NCBI GenBank assembly: GCA_030015575.1 | Contig: JASDDO010000028.1 | Span: forward strand, 27,073,154 to 27,137,153 | DNA: 64,000 nt | Direction of reading: 5' to 3' | From: Agapanthus africanus | Taxonomy: Eukaryota > Streptophyta > Magnoliopsida > Asparagales > Amaryllidaceae | Part shown: positions 21,493-34,575 of the stretch, piece by piece | Layout: each line of letters begins with the position of its first letter | Position numbering within the stretch: the stretch's first letter is position 1 | Position numbers and translations under genes: made by a program | Notes under the pieces: generated by a model | Told to the model about the DNA's origin: nothing | Database searches by the model: none | Seen by the model: only the letters and a program-made list of their open reading frames with translations

Positions 21493-23023
21493 TGTAACAT
21501 TTCAGGAAAATAAAATATTATTTTCGGAGTTTAAATAAATAAATAATAAATATTATGGAGATTTTAAAAGTATGGAGATTGGTTTTAATGAAATGGTATA
21601 ACTATATACCGATAGTTTGGAAAATATTTGGAAAATTAATATGAATATTGATTTTGAAAGAATTTATGTGATTTGGGCATTTTACAATTTATCATACAAT
21701 TAATTGTATATAAATTAATATTAAACTCGATTAATATTTCACTAATTATGTATTTATCTTGCTTAAGTATGCGACATGCAACATGTTGCAAAACACTTGT
21801 TACATATTTTAAACCATGCTTCATTTCATTTAAATGGTTTTGTTTTGTTTTAAAAAAAAGGGGAAAAGATAAAGATGAGAGAGTGAGTGATGGGACTTGT
21901 GTCATGGGGGGGGGGAAGTCTTCTCATCACATGGCTCCTTCACATTTCTCATTGTTCTTCTTCATTTATCTCCTCCTCCTCCTTCTCCCTCATCCTCCAT
22001 CTCCTCTACCTCCCTCAAACACCTCCAAAACCACCACTAAACCTCATGCTCCCTTCACAAAAATCACTCCAAAACTCACTACAAAACCCATGGTGGAATC
22101 AAGTTTGTACTTTGAGCACTTTGGGCAACCCAAGAATTTTCTTGAGTTGCCAAATGAGATAATCCCTACACTCTAGTTAAGTTTTTAGTGTTTCTTATAT
22201 CCTATAGTAGTTTAGAGTTGATCAAGTGTAGTTTAGAGATCTTTGAATATTCCAAGTTAAGGTTTAGGGGATTTCATGATTTGTGAAGTGCAATTGAGGT
22301 TTAGTAGAGGCCATAAAACCTCGTAGTGTCTGATTTATGGACTAAACTTGAGACCTAAACCACAAAACATGAACTTGGAAATCCTCGATATCGGAATTTG
22401 TGGGAATTGTGATGACTTTTTTGAGATCTGCTATGCCCCGGAAACTTAGAAAATTATTTAGCAGTTACTGTGAGATAAGCAGGTGACCAAAAAGCTAACC
22501 TTAAAACATGGGACCCCTGTTCCAATTTCTGGGCGCAAATTGCGGCCTGGGTTTGAGTGATGGGCCCCAGGTTGGGTCCATCGCTCTTTTATCTGTAAAT
22601 TAGACCTATCTATGCAAAATGTCCCAATTTGACCTGAGGCAAAATCTGGAGATGTTTTTCTAAGTTTCTGATTTTGTTTTGCGAGTTTTGCTAACTTGGA
22701 TTTTGGTAATTGGGTTTTATCTAAGTCGATTGACGTTTGTACGACAACGTCGAGAATTGTTTGACTATTCTTGCGTGCGTAGACCATAGGTTCTAATCTA
22801 TATGTGTTTTGTGTGCCGTTTTGGTTTTCATATTCGATTCGTGTTTACAATATGATGTATTTGAACTGTAGGTACCCCCGCATGGACTTCGGGACGACAA
22901 GGAAGAGCAAGGCGTCATCGACTTCGGCAAGAGAGGATCGAAAGTGAGTAGATGTATATCTACGGGGGAAGTCGGGTGGATGGCGTATAGCACCCCCGCA
23001 ACCTAGAATAGGTTATTTATCTA

Positions 23024-23025
<2 letters not shown>

Positions 23026-23059
<34 letters not shown>
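23026..23059. repeat. (GT)17 microsatellite
   Basis: Uninterrupted GT dinucleotides, 34 bp, in the solo LTR. Confidence 0.97.
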
Positions 23060-23061
<2 letters not shown>

Positions 23062-23236
23062 CATTGCGAGTTATGGATACATAACAATAGGATTCTAGGA
23101 GACCGTAGGATTAGACTAAGCGTATTTGTAGGAAGGTTTATCCTTAGTCAATTTTCTTTAGTTGTGAGCCGTTTGTTTTACATCGTCGCTCACGCGCACG
23201 CACACACACTTGGTTTGATAGGTGGGTATATATATG

Positions 23237-23237
<1 letters not shown>

Positions 23238-23270
<33 letters not shown>

Positions 23271-23285
23271 TGTATATGGATGTGT

Positions 23286-23330
<45 letters not shown>
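23238..23330. repeat. (TATG)n and (TA)21 microsatellites
   Basis: Tetranucleotide TATG repeats to about 23280, followed after a short spacer by 42 bp of TA repeats (23289-23330). The TA tract could extrude as a cruciform and is probably variable between individuals. Confidence 0.95.
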
Positions 23331-23333
<3 letters not shown>

Positions 23334-25841
23334 TATATACGTGTAAGATGAGGATATGATTTATATTATGGTTTTGAGTCGATACGATCGAGCAGGATGT
23401 CAAGAGATTATGATATATAATTTGAGATGAGACATCGTTTATGATGCGATATATTAAAGGATCGTTGGGCGTTATATACAAAACATGCGATAACATGTGA
23501 CTTGATGAAATAATAGACTGTACGAGACCTTAGATCCGTACCCTGATTATGATACTGTACGACGATTGATATCGTACGAACTATTTGATTTATATATGAT
23601 ATTTGACCCGTACCCTCGATTTTGAGGATGCCGTATGAAGGAATATATCATACGAGATATTTATATATGATGATTAATCCGCACTCTTGACTCGAGAATG
23701 CCGTACGATGGATATTACCGTACGTGATGCTATGAGGATAGATCGCCGACTACTAGATATATCGACTCGGATATGCTTTGGATTTCTATTTACTTTCGAC
23801 TCGGTTCTTAGTTTAGTCTTTTAGTTGCTTGGGTAGATGTTAGATTAGACTCGAGTCATACCTATTTCCAAAACTAACGAATCGTATGTATTTCAAAAGA
23901 CAATCCGAGGGACGCTACGGATTTTCAAAATGATATCTCATTTCTCAAAAAACCATAGCTCCTACTTTCCAAAACAATGATTTGCGCTATTTCCAATACT
24001 ATAACTGTACGGCTCATATATAGATTTATATACCTTATTGTTGCTTTTACCGTTTACTTTCTGTTATGATCTCGTCTGCTAGGACACCTGCACCATTACC
24101 GATGATGCGTATGTTGCATGAACACTTGCTTGCCGGCTCACACACATCAGCATCGGTAATTTCCATATCACATACACTTTAGTAACCGTTACTTCATGCA
24201 TATATCTTGATAAATCGTAGCTAAGTAATACTATTTTGCATTCATGATATCATATGCTAGTTTAGACTTTGTATTTCTTATTTAGATGCCACATGCATTC
24301 ACATACATACATTCCGGTTATATACTGCAGTTGGGCTCTATGCCGATATTCATTGTTCATTATTAGCTCATAATTTGATATTCTGATTTCATGAGATTTC
24401 TGGATTTTAGGGAAACCATGTGTAATTGAAAACTTATGCTCCTTTTAAAAGGAAAAAATGCGGTTTTTCCCTTGATATGATGTGTGACGTCCACCATGAG
24501 ATTTCTCAGTTCTGGAGCATATATGATATATGGTTACCCGTCATGAGGAGCGAGGGAGACACCGTCTGCGGGTACATGGTGGGACCGGTGCGGTACACTG
24601 GGGCAAGATTGATGTATGTAGAGAGATAGAGACGTTGAGCCCGGTAGGGGAGCACTACCGACCGGTGATAGTTTAGGCCGATCTGAACTGACGGAGCTCG
24701 AGATAGTTAGCACGGCGGATATCTAGAGGATACCGACCATAGTCGTAAGATTCAGATGATATGGGCCGATCCGGACTGACAGAGCCCGAGATTCAGGTGA
24801 TATGGGCCGATTTAGACCGACGAAGCCCAAGATATGAGGTTTATGTGTCGCTGATGGACACGGTTTGTTTTTGAGTGTCGATACTTGGCACTCAGGTTCT
24901 ATCATGATTTTTTATGTCGTTGCTGGACACACGTTGGATGATGCATTTATACATGATACACATGACATGTAGTTACTTTGAGACATGGACACGAGTACTT
25001 GATATTTCACATATGCTTATATTATTACCCTTGGTACTACTCGATATTATCGCGTTACTATTTATTTATTGTACCGTACTGTATGACCTAGGAGATAGTC
25101 ATACATTCGGTTTCTTCTTAGTGATGTCTTCTACTCACGAGTTGGAAACTCACTCCCGTTGTGCCATAGTTTCTTGCAGGTTTGACCACACAGGTTTTCG
25201 TAGCGGCTTTGCTGGCACACCGCCTTTCTTCCAGTTGATTGTTTTGGTAGGTGGGGTTCACTTGCATTATAACCGTCATTGTACTTGTATATTTATTTCA
25301 GTTGTATCTAGTTAAAAGCACTATCAACCAGACTATGTATATTTGTATACTTAGAAACCACAGTTGTATATTCTTTCGGACTTAGAGCCACGCTCTTGTA
25401 TCTATTCTGAATTATGTTTTCTTGATGATGCTTTGGTTTCTTTACTTTACTTCTCTGTTTTGATCTTCGCCTTTGGCGTCATATATTTATATTGCTTGCG
25501 TGGTTGTTTCTACCAATTGACGAAAAGCCAGCTCCCGCTTGGGGATGCATATTATTATTACTTGTATTGTTTTCGGGTTAAAATATACAAAGGAGGTGCT
25601 GCCCAAATTTTTAACGACGAAACATGTTTTCAAGATAGCTACAAAACATTATTCTTCATACGATTTACTATGTTTTAAAGAAAGAACCTGATTTCATTAA
25701 ACCTTTATTTCAAAACTTCACCTCCATTATTTTCCCTAAAAGGTTTAGACTTCTGGGTTTTTGACTTACTTGAATTAGGTGGGGTCCTGTAGACTTCACA
25801 TGATTCAAGTGTTCGTCATGTGCCTTTTCCGAATCATGACA

Positions 25842-26634
25842 CTCAATCTGAGTCTAATTCAAACCTGAATCTAAAACCAAACAGAATACTTGATCATGAA
25901 TACTTGAATTCAAACAAACAGGAATACTTGATCATGAACTTGAACACACGAAATCAATATCGAACTCAAACAGGTATACTTGACCATTGATCATGAATCG
26001 GAACACTTGAACTTGACTAAAGCAAAACATGAATATTTGAACACTATGACTTGACTCGTACCATGAATACAACTTAACATGAATACTTGATATAGACATA
26101 AAACCAATCTTGCAACTTGATGTATTCATGGATTCGAGCAAGGCTGGTAATTTTAACTGTAACTTAGCATACACGGGGTGTTGGGGTAGTGCATGCATGA
26201 ATCCAATGAAATCTCAGGAGTCCCACTAGATCATGAATCCATGTCAACTAACACAAGCATGCTATCATGAGGGCCCGTGTTTTCTTACTCCTAGATTACA
26301 GCCTGTTGAGTTTGGAATACTTCAACACTAAGTTGAAGTCCCGTTACTAACACTTGATTCGGGCCCGTGGTTCTTTACCCCGGGATTACAGCCTGTTGTG
26401 TTCGAGAACACTCTTGAGATTGGTTGACATTCACCCTTGAAATTACGTTAAATTAGTATACCCAAGTAGAGACCGTTAAGATACTTACATTCACTTCATG
26501 TTCACTATACCTACACTATACCTACACTACACAGCCATGTTATACTCTGCTCATGTTAGTTACCATGATATAAATAACTGCATGCTAAATAAACTTGCCA
26601 TATTTACATTAAACGAAATGCTGACACACCATAC
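25842..26634 (+). repeat. Tekay-1 3' LTR, segment 2
   Basis: Colinear with 5' LTR positions about 16793-17573. Ends at CACACCATAC, where the copia element E1 is inserted; resumes at 36664 with CATACTTCATAATC. Confidence 0.92.
26630..26634 (+). repeat. Left target-site duplication of copia E1
   Basis: CATAC, identical to 36664-36668; the 5' LTR of Tekay-1 has the single uninterrupted counterpart (CGTACTTCATAATC near 17569). Confidence 0.9.
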
Positions 26635-28710
26635 TGTTGGCTATAGTGCCCTTAAGTCAATTATTGGGTCGTAGGCACGTGATTGCAATGATTGAGGGAG
26701 GATCTATACCGGTAGAACGGTCTTACTCAAGATGATAGTATGTTATCTGGTTTGTTTTTATCATCGTATATATGCTTCAGGTGACATTACAGATCACTAC
26801 TACATGTTGATAGAGCCCATAGGATTCTTGCTTGACTACCAGCAGTATGATGGCGATCATATACGTGAGAGTTGGGTGGTCTATAAGCACATTCTTAAAG
26901 TGTCCCTAGTCATGGGAGTTTCGAAACTGGGTATCGATATTCCGAGAGTAGAATAGTGTATACGGATCGAGACCCCGACGAGGGGCGGTGGCCGGTCACA
27001 CAAGCTATTTTGTCAGTTGGTTCACCTAAGATGTATACAGGTGCTCATTGGGCTATGAGTACACCGGACGGACTCGCCGGGAACATGCTAGTTGGTATTA
27101 TACATATTGTCAGATAGTGGTTCCCCGGTGACATGTGTACAGGTTAGTCTATCGACCTGAGATCATCATTTGTCTCGTGTGAGTTCCCGCTGTGCTTTGA
27201 TTGCTACCCTACCACGGCTCAAAGGAGTCGTGCAAACAGGATTTAGTTGGGTACAGTCCTGAGCCACATGGAGGCAGTGAGCGGATCGTCAGGGGATCCG
27301 GCTCTCCCGGTATTAAGGGTTGATGTCGCGGTGTGCACGGATGGCCATCACCAGAAATCCTTGGCCAAGCTAGTCGAGAATTACTGATCAAGGATCAGTA
27401 GTTTCTCAGGTGGTGGTGGGCTTCATACTGACACTAAATATCGTGTTATTAGGGGTCTGACTTTATCCATCTCCCTAGACCCGATATGCGATACTCATAG
27501 ACGAACGGACTGGACTATACGGGTATTGTCACTGTCAGGCTCAGTAAGGGTTTCAGGATGAGTTTGCTCATCAGCCTCCCTTTTGCTCAATACCTGGGTA
27601 GCCGTCACTTACAGCTAGTGCCACTGACGTGCTTATGGTTAAACCCACTGCCAGCGTATTTACGAGTCTTTAGAGTCCCACACAGAGGGTTTCCCTGGTT
27701 TGGGCGAAACGTTGTAGAGGATGGTTTTATGGCAGGGTTCAATCATATACGTGCACTTGTGCACGGATCATGATCGGACGGATAATACTGGTGGGTTTTG
27801 GTTTAAGCCGGATCCTAATATTATATTGTTGGATTACTTTCGTCTCGTTGTATTCGTATTCAGTCGGAATACAGATGCGGGTATGTATATACGGATGAGG
27901 GGTATTCTTGTAATTCGTGACAAGATTTCTTTAGTTGATGCGATTTTCTTTTTGGATAAAACACTTAGTTTAAATGTTTATTATGAGGTGGAAAGAGTGA
28001 CTGTAAGTCTTGAATTTGTGCATTGATTCATAGCACATGCACTTGGTGACTCATGGTATTGGGTCATGTGTTGATTCATTGTGACATGGATTGTTTTGTT
28101 TTTGCTAAGATATTTTGGTGTGGGATTTTTTGTGAGAAGATGGCTGCTCATTTTTTAGAGGATTTTTTTCTTCAAGAGCTCACAAAATATCACACACATT
28201 TAGCAAAGCCAAAAGAACTCAAGAAAAAGAGCAACCACTTACTTTTTCTTAACTTGCTCCTTTTCTTTTTCTTGAGCTCACACTCTTCACTTCTAGGCAT
28301 CTTCTTCAACCTCCACCATGTTGTCTCATGAGTTGAGAATCCATGGATGTATTGAGACAAAGTATTCACACACAATCTCTACTTCATCTTGGCTATCTAG
28401 GCTAGCAAACTAGATACCCGGGTTGCTTCGGTTTTGAGGTGGGAGCCCGTATTACCAACCTTCGACGTGGATCTTCTTCAATGGAGGGAGACCGGAGATC
28501 AAACTTGATCGAGGAAGCCGCAAGGAGCTTTGGACAGAGGTTGAAGACCGAAGGACTCATATCGTTTGGTATAACCTCTCTAAACTCCTTTACATACATA
28601 GTTAGTGTAGGGTTAATGGTCGATCCGGGAATCGGGTTCCGTTAGCGCTGGATTTCTATAAGTTTTTGTTCCGCATTTGGATTAATGGCCGGGGCGCTGG
28701 CGTAACCCAA
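26635..28710 (+). repeat. Copia E1 5' LTR
   Basis: 2076 bp, closely similar to 34576-36663. The two copies differ by scattered substitutions and small indels, so the insertion is not recent. Related but diverged LTR sequence occurs on the minus strand at 60481-62037 (element E2). Confidence 0.92.
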
Positions 28711-28712
28711 TA

Positions 28713-28725
28713 TGGTATCAGAGCC
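28713..28725 (+). other. tRNA-Met primer-binding site of copia E1
   Basis: TGGTATCAGAGCC immediately follows the 5' LTR. This is the standard plant initiator-Met primer site for first-strand cDNA. Confidence 0.93.
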
Positions 28726-29639
28726 AACCCATTAACCCCATACTAACACATTGCGACATTTGAAATCCGTCGTTTTTGTCGTGCAAAACTGCCGACAAAA
28801 AGCGTTCCAAAAACTGAAAATTTGAGATGTTTGCACACCCGCGGGCTCACGGTTTGAACTGAGAAGCCGCGGGGTGGTGTATGGGCACCCCGGGAAATCC
28901 CCGAGGGGGACCTAAATGTTAGGCCCACTCCCTAAGACCACCACAAGGTGGTCTTGGCGATGGGGACCCGAAACTGCCCCATCTTGGGCAGTTTCGAGTC
29001 TGCCTCACCCCATGGATACCTCGTAGTGGCCTCGGGGGTGGGGTACCCTCTCTAGGACCCCCGACTTGAAGTTAATTTTGTTCTCTAACTCCCCGCGAAG
29101 GTTCCGGCGCGTTTCATTTTGATTCGAACTTCCGAATTGGTTTTAAACGGTCGGTTTTTGGAACTTTAGCTCACTATTTTTTCCATAGTTTTGGAAATTG
29201 GTTTGGTTTTCTAATTGCATGCGGAATTCTAATGTCGCAGTTTACAGTACATACATTACTATCTGCGACCGTGAATGTCATCAGAGCTATACAACTTGTC
29301 TAATTGCTATAGTTCTTTTAGACGGGTTTGCGAACGTGAAATTCACGTTGATATTTTGTGTTGTGCTGTGTGTTGACTGGATCGTCGTGGTGGATAGCCT
29401 GGGTGCAATGTTAGCACAGTTTAATTTTATTTGTACATTTGATATCGTGGGGCGAGCGTCTGACGTGTGGACTGTCGTCACTGCCTGTTTGTATATTATT
29501 CGTTTGGGACACGACCGGGTTGAGGTCGATGTCACCGTTGTACATATTTTCTTTTCTGTACTAGGATTACACCGCAATGGAGTGCACGGATATCCGGGTT
29601 CTGGAGGGCAACGGGTCCGCATCTCATGGCGTTGAGAAA

Positions 29640-30520
29640 GAGGGGGCCTCACTATAGAATTGGCAGGCTATTCGCCGCACTCGTAGGGGGTACAGGTTGA
29701 CCCAAGGTGGGGTGCTCAAGTTACCGGATTCCGTGAAGTGCCGGGTGGCCTATTCACTTTGATGAAGGGGGATGCCTCGCTTCTGGTTTTGAAGGGTAAC
29801 TTGCCGCGCTCGTAGGGGTCTAGGTTTTCATTGCACAAGCTATCCACACGACCAGGGGAACGTCGGGTTTCACTTGCGGCTCAAAGGAAACCTGGGGCTC
29901 ACAGATTATCTGTATTGTTCTGTGATGCTTATCGCTTGTCTGTGATGTTTCATTTATCATGCCTGGAGCAATTATTATATATTGCTATATATATACTAGT
30001 AGATGTTGTATATATTTTACACCCGCGCTAGTCCAATCCCCGCTTTGTCGTTAGTTAACTAACCTAACGGGTGATGACGGGACCCAGTGGCGAATGTGGA
30101 TGGCATATATGTACATCATATTTTCGTTCTTTTGTGGTGCGATTAATTGATGGGACTGCATTGATTAAGATCAATGCAAGGAAAACAAACTTATTTGATG
30201 TTGTTGGAACAAATTTTCAAAAGCTGTTATTACAAGGACGTTTTCTTTTTGTTTTGCACAGCGGTATTCGGTTATGAATATCCAGCATCTTATTCGACGA
30301 GGCAAGAGCCGGGATCCCTTCACCGAGAGTGACCTCTTGGGCAGAAGTTTGCGTCAGGGTAATAACTTCACTATAGTCGATTGCTTTTTTCTTTGCATCG
30401 CGGTATTCAGTGAGAATATCCTGCACCTCATTCCACGAGGAAAGAGCCGAGATCTCTTCACCGGGAGTGATCTCTTTAGCAAAGGTTTTCGTCACTATAT
30501 ATCTGTAAAAAGCTATCAAG
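29640..30520. repeat. E1 internal block shared with element E2
   Basis: This block matches 58170-58870 in inverted order with moderate identity; for example ACTAGCGCGGGTG at 58496 has its complement near 30024. Because E1 is plus and E2 minus, the block has the same direction in both elements. Within it, 30274-30400 and 30405-30520 are two tandem copies of a roughly 125-bp unit that is open on both strands: minus reading AKEITPGEEISALSSWNEV and SAQEVTLGEGIPALASSNKM; plus reading HLIRRGKSRDPFTESDLL and HLIPRGKSRDLFTGSDLF. I do not recognise either reading. Confidence 0.6.
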
Positions 30521-31225
30521 TTTCTTCAACGATATCAAGTTCATTACGTCAAAGGTTTTTCGCTAAAAACCAGCCGTAGCCCTCCGTCATTTCAGATGAG
30601 TAGCACCTAGTATTCATGCTATGTTTGTTGTCCTTAGTCAAGGCATAGTGTATAGTATCTATTTGTTACTTTTCTGTTGCATAGGTAGATGTGTTGGTTT
30701 GGGACAGTCGTACAGCCTTGTTGGCCTTAGTCAAGGGCGAGTACGGGTGAGTTCAAATTAACCTGGACAATGATAGGTAGAACTTAACATATGACTTATG
30801 ATTTGTTGTCCTTAGTCAAGATCATAAGAGGATGGATAAAAATCACATCGGGAGTTTCAAACATACAGGAAACTTGCCAGGCATGCGCATACCTTCTGGA
30901 GTGTGATAACGTGACTGGATTCCATCAGGTTATAATGCGATGATAGTTGGATCCCGATACCCACTGATGAGTTGGTTTACTCCTCAGGTGATTTTAGAAG
31001 ATCCCGACTAATTCTTCTTTCAGGTTTGGAGGAGAATTTGAGGATACAGTGGAAGACATCCTGATTAGATAATGTGATTAACCATTTTGATCTAAGTTAG
31101 AGTGCACGTAGAGCGTTTCTGTTCTCTCTCTCTTTGGCAGTGACCATGTCCCGACCTAGACTATAACTCAGTAACCAAGTTAACCGAACTTTTTTAAAAC
31201 ACTGGCTTTTGGATTGTTAAAGTTG

Positions 31226-31990
31226 CACACTTCATTGCCACTCCTACTTTTACCCTTTGCTTTTCTCCGGAACATTCCGTATCACTACGAAGATCCACGG
31301 TTATTGGATATGACCATCGTATAGTTAGATACGAACTCGAAGAAACTTGTTTCAGATTCGAGGATGGTTTTCGGTTCTGGAGAAATTGAATAGGACTATT
31401 CTGTTATCTTTTCCTTTTACCTTCTCTCAAGTTGTGAGGGCTACCAGGATTAGGAGAGGGTACACCTATTGCGCTTATTGGATAGTCTTATTCTAAATCA
31501 TAGGCAGGTGTCGAAAGGTGGGGAAGGAAGAAAACCGATTAGCCTAAGTGTGGTGTACAGAAGATAATAAGTAAAAACAAAATAAAGGGATTAGAAAGAG
31601 GGCAAAGTAAACTACGACTGCTATCCTCCACGACCAATCCGCGTATTTCATCGCCACTCCTACTTCACCTTTGAATTTCTCCAGAACACCCCGTATCACT
31701 ACGAAGATCCACAGTTATTGGATAATCCATCATACTCGAAGGAACTTGTTCCAGTTCGAGAATAGATTCTGGTTCAGGAGAAATAGAATAAGGATTATTC
31801 AGTTGTCTTTTATCTTTACCTTCTCTCAGGTTGCGAGAGCTCCTAGAATTAGGAGAGTACACCTATTACGCTTATTGGATAGTCTTCTTCGAAACCATAG
31901 GCTGGTGTCGAACGGTAGGGAAGGAAGAAAACCATTTTGCCTAAGGATGGTGTACATAAGGTAATGAGTAAAGACAAATAAAGAGATTTG
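31226..31990. repeat. Tandem duplication (~380-bp unit) in E1 interior
   Basis: Sequence starting CATTGCCACTCCTACTT near 31233 recurs as CATCGCCACTCCTACTT near 31650 and stays colinear, including TACGAAGATCCAC and GGGAAGGAAGAAAACC words, for about 350 bp. The offset is close to 418 bp. No coding assignment. Confidence 0.8.
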
Positions 31991-33426
31991 AAGAGATGAC
32001 AAAGAAATATAAGGTTATAGTCATGAATCTGGATAATGGAAGAGGCATTACTAGGAATACTCGGTTACCCCTTCGAAATATTTTCATGTTTCAGTTTCAC
32101 TGTGCATTGTTAATAGAAAACTGATTTCCCAATTAGATCCTTATTTCAGGGTATGTATTTACCAGGTATTATTCTCACATCTGTATGGTTTTACAGATGA
32201 TGAGTGGGAGTAAGTTATTGGGAATTAAGTGATTATATCCTTATTACATCAGAATTCGTTGTAATTGGTGATATTTGAGGAAATCGCCTGGGTTTTTGCC
32301 GGATGACAAATATTTGGTTTTGAATATTCGTTGTTATGCACCAATTTCAAGCTGATATATCCGTACGTTTATTTTATAAAGTGAGATATAACCTTTTGAA
32401 ATTATGTCCATGACATTTACCTATATCAGTTGATGGTTAGGTAAGCAACATTAAACAACGGTGTAATTCTTCTTAACCATAGTACAGTTTTCAACCTATG
32501 ACGCACAGGGTTTGAGTCATTAAACTCAGGGAATTTATACAAAGTATTGTATGTTGTCCAGTGTCCATTAGGACAAAGGGGTTGGTGGTCGTGCTATGTT
32601 CTGTTTACTTGTGACTTCTACAGTATTAAACAAGTATTTCGTAGAAATACAAGGTCCAAGTTTTGAGAAGTTATAGGTACAAGAATAAAGTAGAGAACCA
32701 TGTGTTGCAAGTATCAGGATTGTTCAAGATGATCGAAGATGTAGATACTTGTGTTTGGTATTCAGTTGATAGTAATGGTTTTGAGAACTTGCTTCTCTTT
32801 CAAGTCACCCATATCTGGATGCACTCCTAAGTTGAGTAATGCTGATCGGCCTCCTTCCATTTAGTTGACATGCACTAGAGACAGCTGCATGATTTGAATC
32901 GGGTTCCAATTAAATCAGTGCCTATGTTTCTATATTGTATATAGAATGGTTCATATCTTAACGATATTAAGGTATATAGAGTTGTCCGGCTTATGCTTAA
33001 AACCAGACTCTGGATGACTCAATGCACGTTTCGGTAATGGCAGTTTGTGGGTTATCCCAGGCTATGAAGAGGGTTAACTTTCTACCATCTGGAAGATCAA
33101 TAGCGATATTGTTCTTGACTCGCCACAGTTTTAGTAAAATGGAATTTTTCATAAAACAGTAGTGGGAGTACGGTAGAACTGGAAGTGATTCCAGAACCAC
33201 AAATGATTACTGAAAATTTAATAAAACCTAAAAATTCAATCTAGCTTGACATTTCATTAGCCACTGCGCAGATATGGTGGGTAACCTCAGGCACCGGAGA
33301 GGTACTTCGGTATCCTCAAAGACGGTGACAGGGAGGTTCTTATTTACCCAGACTTGCCATTACTGTTGTTCTAGACTATGAGACCCGGCAGGAGGATGAG
33401 TATAGCGTCGTTCTAAACTAGCTTTA

Positions 33427-34450
33427 GAAGTGCACGTGTATATGACTCTGCCAGAGGGTTGTTGTAGTCAGTGAGAGCAACGGAAGCATAGTGGACAAGT
33501 AGCGTGTGTCTATTTATAGACTGAAGCAAGTATGGCGGAGATAGATCATCTATTTTTGATGTGACGGTCATAGGTTTTTTGACTTCATCAGAATAGGGGA
33601 TGGATCTGTTAAGAAGGTAGTAGGGTCTGATGTCCTGGTATTTGGATGACATACACTTTGTAGGAAGTGAAATTCCTATACCACAGTCGGTTATACTGTA
33701 GTTGTCACATAGTGGTTTCTCCACATAGGATATAGATATAATATCAAGCATTCCGGTTACTAGATCTATCGTTTTAGATCTAGATTTGGGTAGTTTCCCA
33801 ATCTGGGTACTTAGACAGTATTCTAAAGGTGTTTTAGAATAGAAGACTCCTGGCATGGTGGTTTACCTGCAGATGATGGAGTCACCCTCTCTAAAGGTGT
33901 CTTACAGACTAAAGGGGAAAGGGATGTGCATGATTGGCATATCACTTGTTTAGACAATTGAGTCAATCATGAGATGTCAAGTACCACACCAGATGTTGTT
34001 TTTGCACTATATGCAATAAGTTTAAATTTAATCCAATCATGGAGAAACGATCGGAAGCAGTTTATGAACATAAGTGGATGTTCTAGGGATATGGTAACGG
34101 CAGCCTCCTTCGGGAGACGGTTATCATTCCAGGCTTCAAAGGTGACCTGGATGACAGAGTGACTGTCAGAGTTATAGTTTTCCCTCTGACGAGGGGCAGT
34201 AGTTTGGACAGGTGGTCCAAGTGGATACTGAGGGTGGCGTAGCGCAGGATACTGATTAAATTCAGTTGAAAACACAGTCTAAGAAATTTGCTGGATTTGG
34301 AGTTCATTTGTGAACTGGGTCCCATCAGATATCCAGACATATTCTAAGACAGGTATTGCTCATTTCGGGAGATGGCTTTTTCCACGAACTTGAGATAAAG
34401 AGAGACAGAGAAAGATACATCAGAGCGGATCCACTCACTAAGGGTATTTC
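33427..34450 (+). pseudogene. Degenerate copia RT-RNase H of E1
   Basis: Motifs appear in order on the plus strand across changing frames: EVHVYMTLPEG (33427), an SGQV-CVYL-TEAS stretch corresponding to the usual VCRLYRSLYGLKQAS box (about 33500), WYLDDIHFVGSEIPIPQSV with the catalytic YLDD box at 33639-33650, TTPDVVFALYAISLNL (about 33980), GFKGDLDDRVTV of RNase H (about 34130) and ADPLTKGI (34425-34448) just before the polypurine tract. Numerous stops and frameshifts leave no usable protein. This confirms the element as Ty1/copia in plus orientation despite the loss of long frames; open frames on the minus strand here (33413-33856, 33967-34340) are therefore shadows. Confidence 0.8.
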
Positions 34451-34560
34451 TCGAACGCAATAGTTTTACAAACGAGCTTTGTGAAACTGATTAGTAGAGA
34501 AGTTGGGTGTTCAGTATCACATGGGCTGTGAGTATGTGACACCGCAATAATTAGCCTTAA

Positions 34561-34575
34561 GTGCAAGTGGGAGAT
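34561..34575 (+). other. Polypurine tract of copia E1
   Basis: GTGCAAGTGGGAGAT directly before the 3' LTR start TGTTGGCT at 34576; a common copia form. Confidence 0.92.

Larger units (their letters stand above)
21493..25841 (+). mobile_element. Probable solo LTR (4.35 kb) of a chromovirus-like element
   Basis: Starts TGTAACATTTCAG and ends CGAATCATGACA (TG...CA), flanked by CTCAG (21488-21492) and CTCAA (25842-25846), a 4-of-5 target-site match exactly where the Tekay-1 3' LTR is split. No gag or pol motif lies within. A C/T-rich leader-like stretch (21930-22030), a (GT)17 run at 23026-23059, a TATG repeat at about 23238-23280 and a (TA)21 run at 23289-23330 are internal. Short open frames, for example at 21673-22176, are Pro/Ser-rich and not supported as genes. 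An unusually long LTR; no second copy is in the window to confirm it. Confidence 0.68.

Noticed and set aside
21673-22176. 167-codon Pro/Ser-rich frame
   Set aside because: It lies in an LTR leader-like CT-rich segment and has no family motif or start context beyond composition.
29198-29652. Overlapping open frames of 121-145 codons on both strands
   Set aside because: They lie in the decayed interior of E1, have no recognisable motif, and overlap on both strands; stop-poor composition is a sufficient explanation.
32997-33200. Minus-strand IDLPDGRK-containing frame resembling a copia linker
   Set aside because: Short, single motif, and opposite to the orientation set by the primer site, polypurine tract and RT.
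33413-34340. Minus-strand open frames of 85-147 codons
   Set aside because: The plus strand here carries ordered copia RT and RNase H motifs and matches the element's orientation, so these are antisense shadows.
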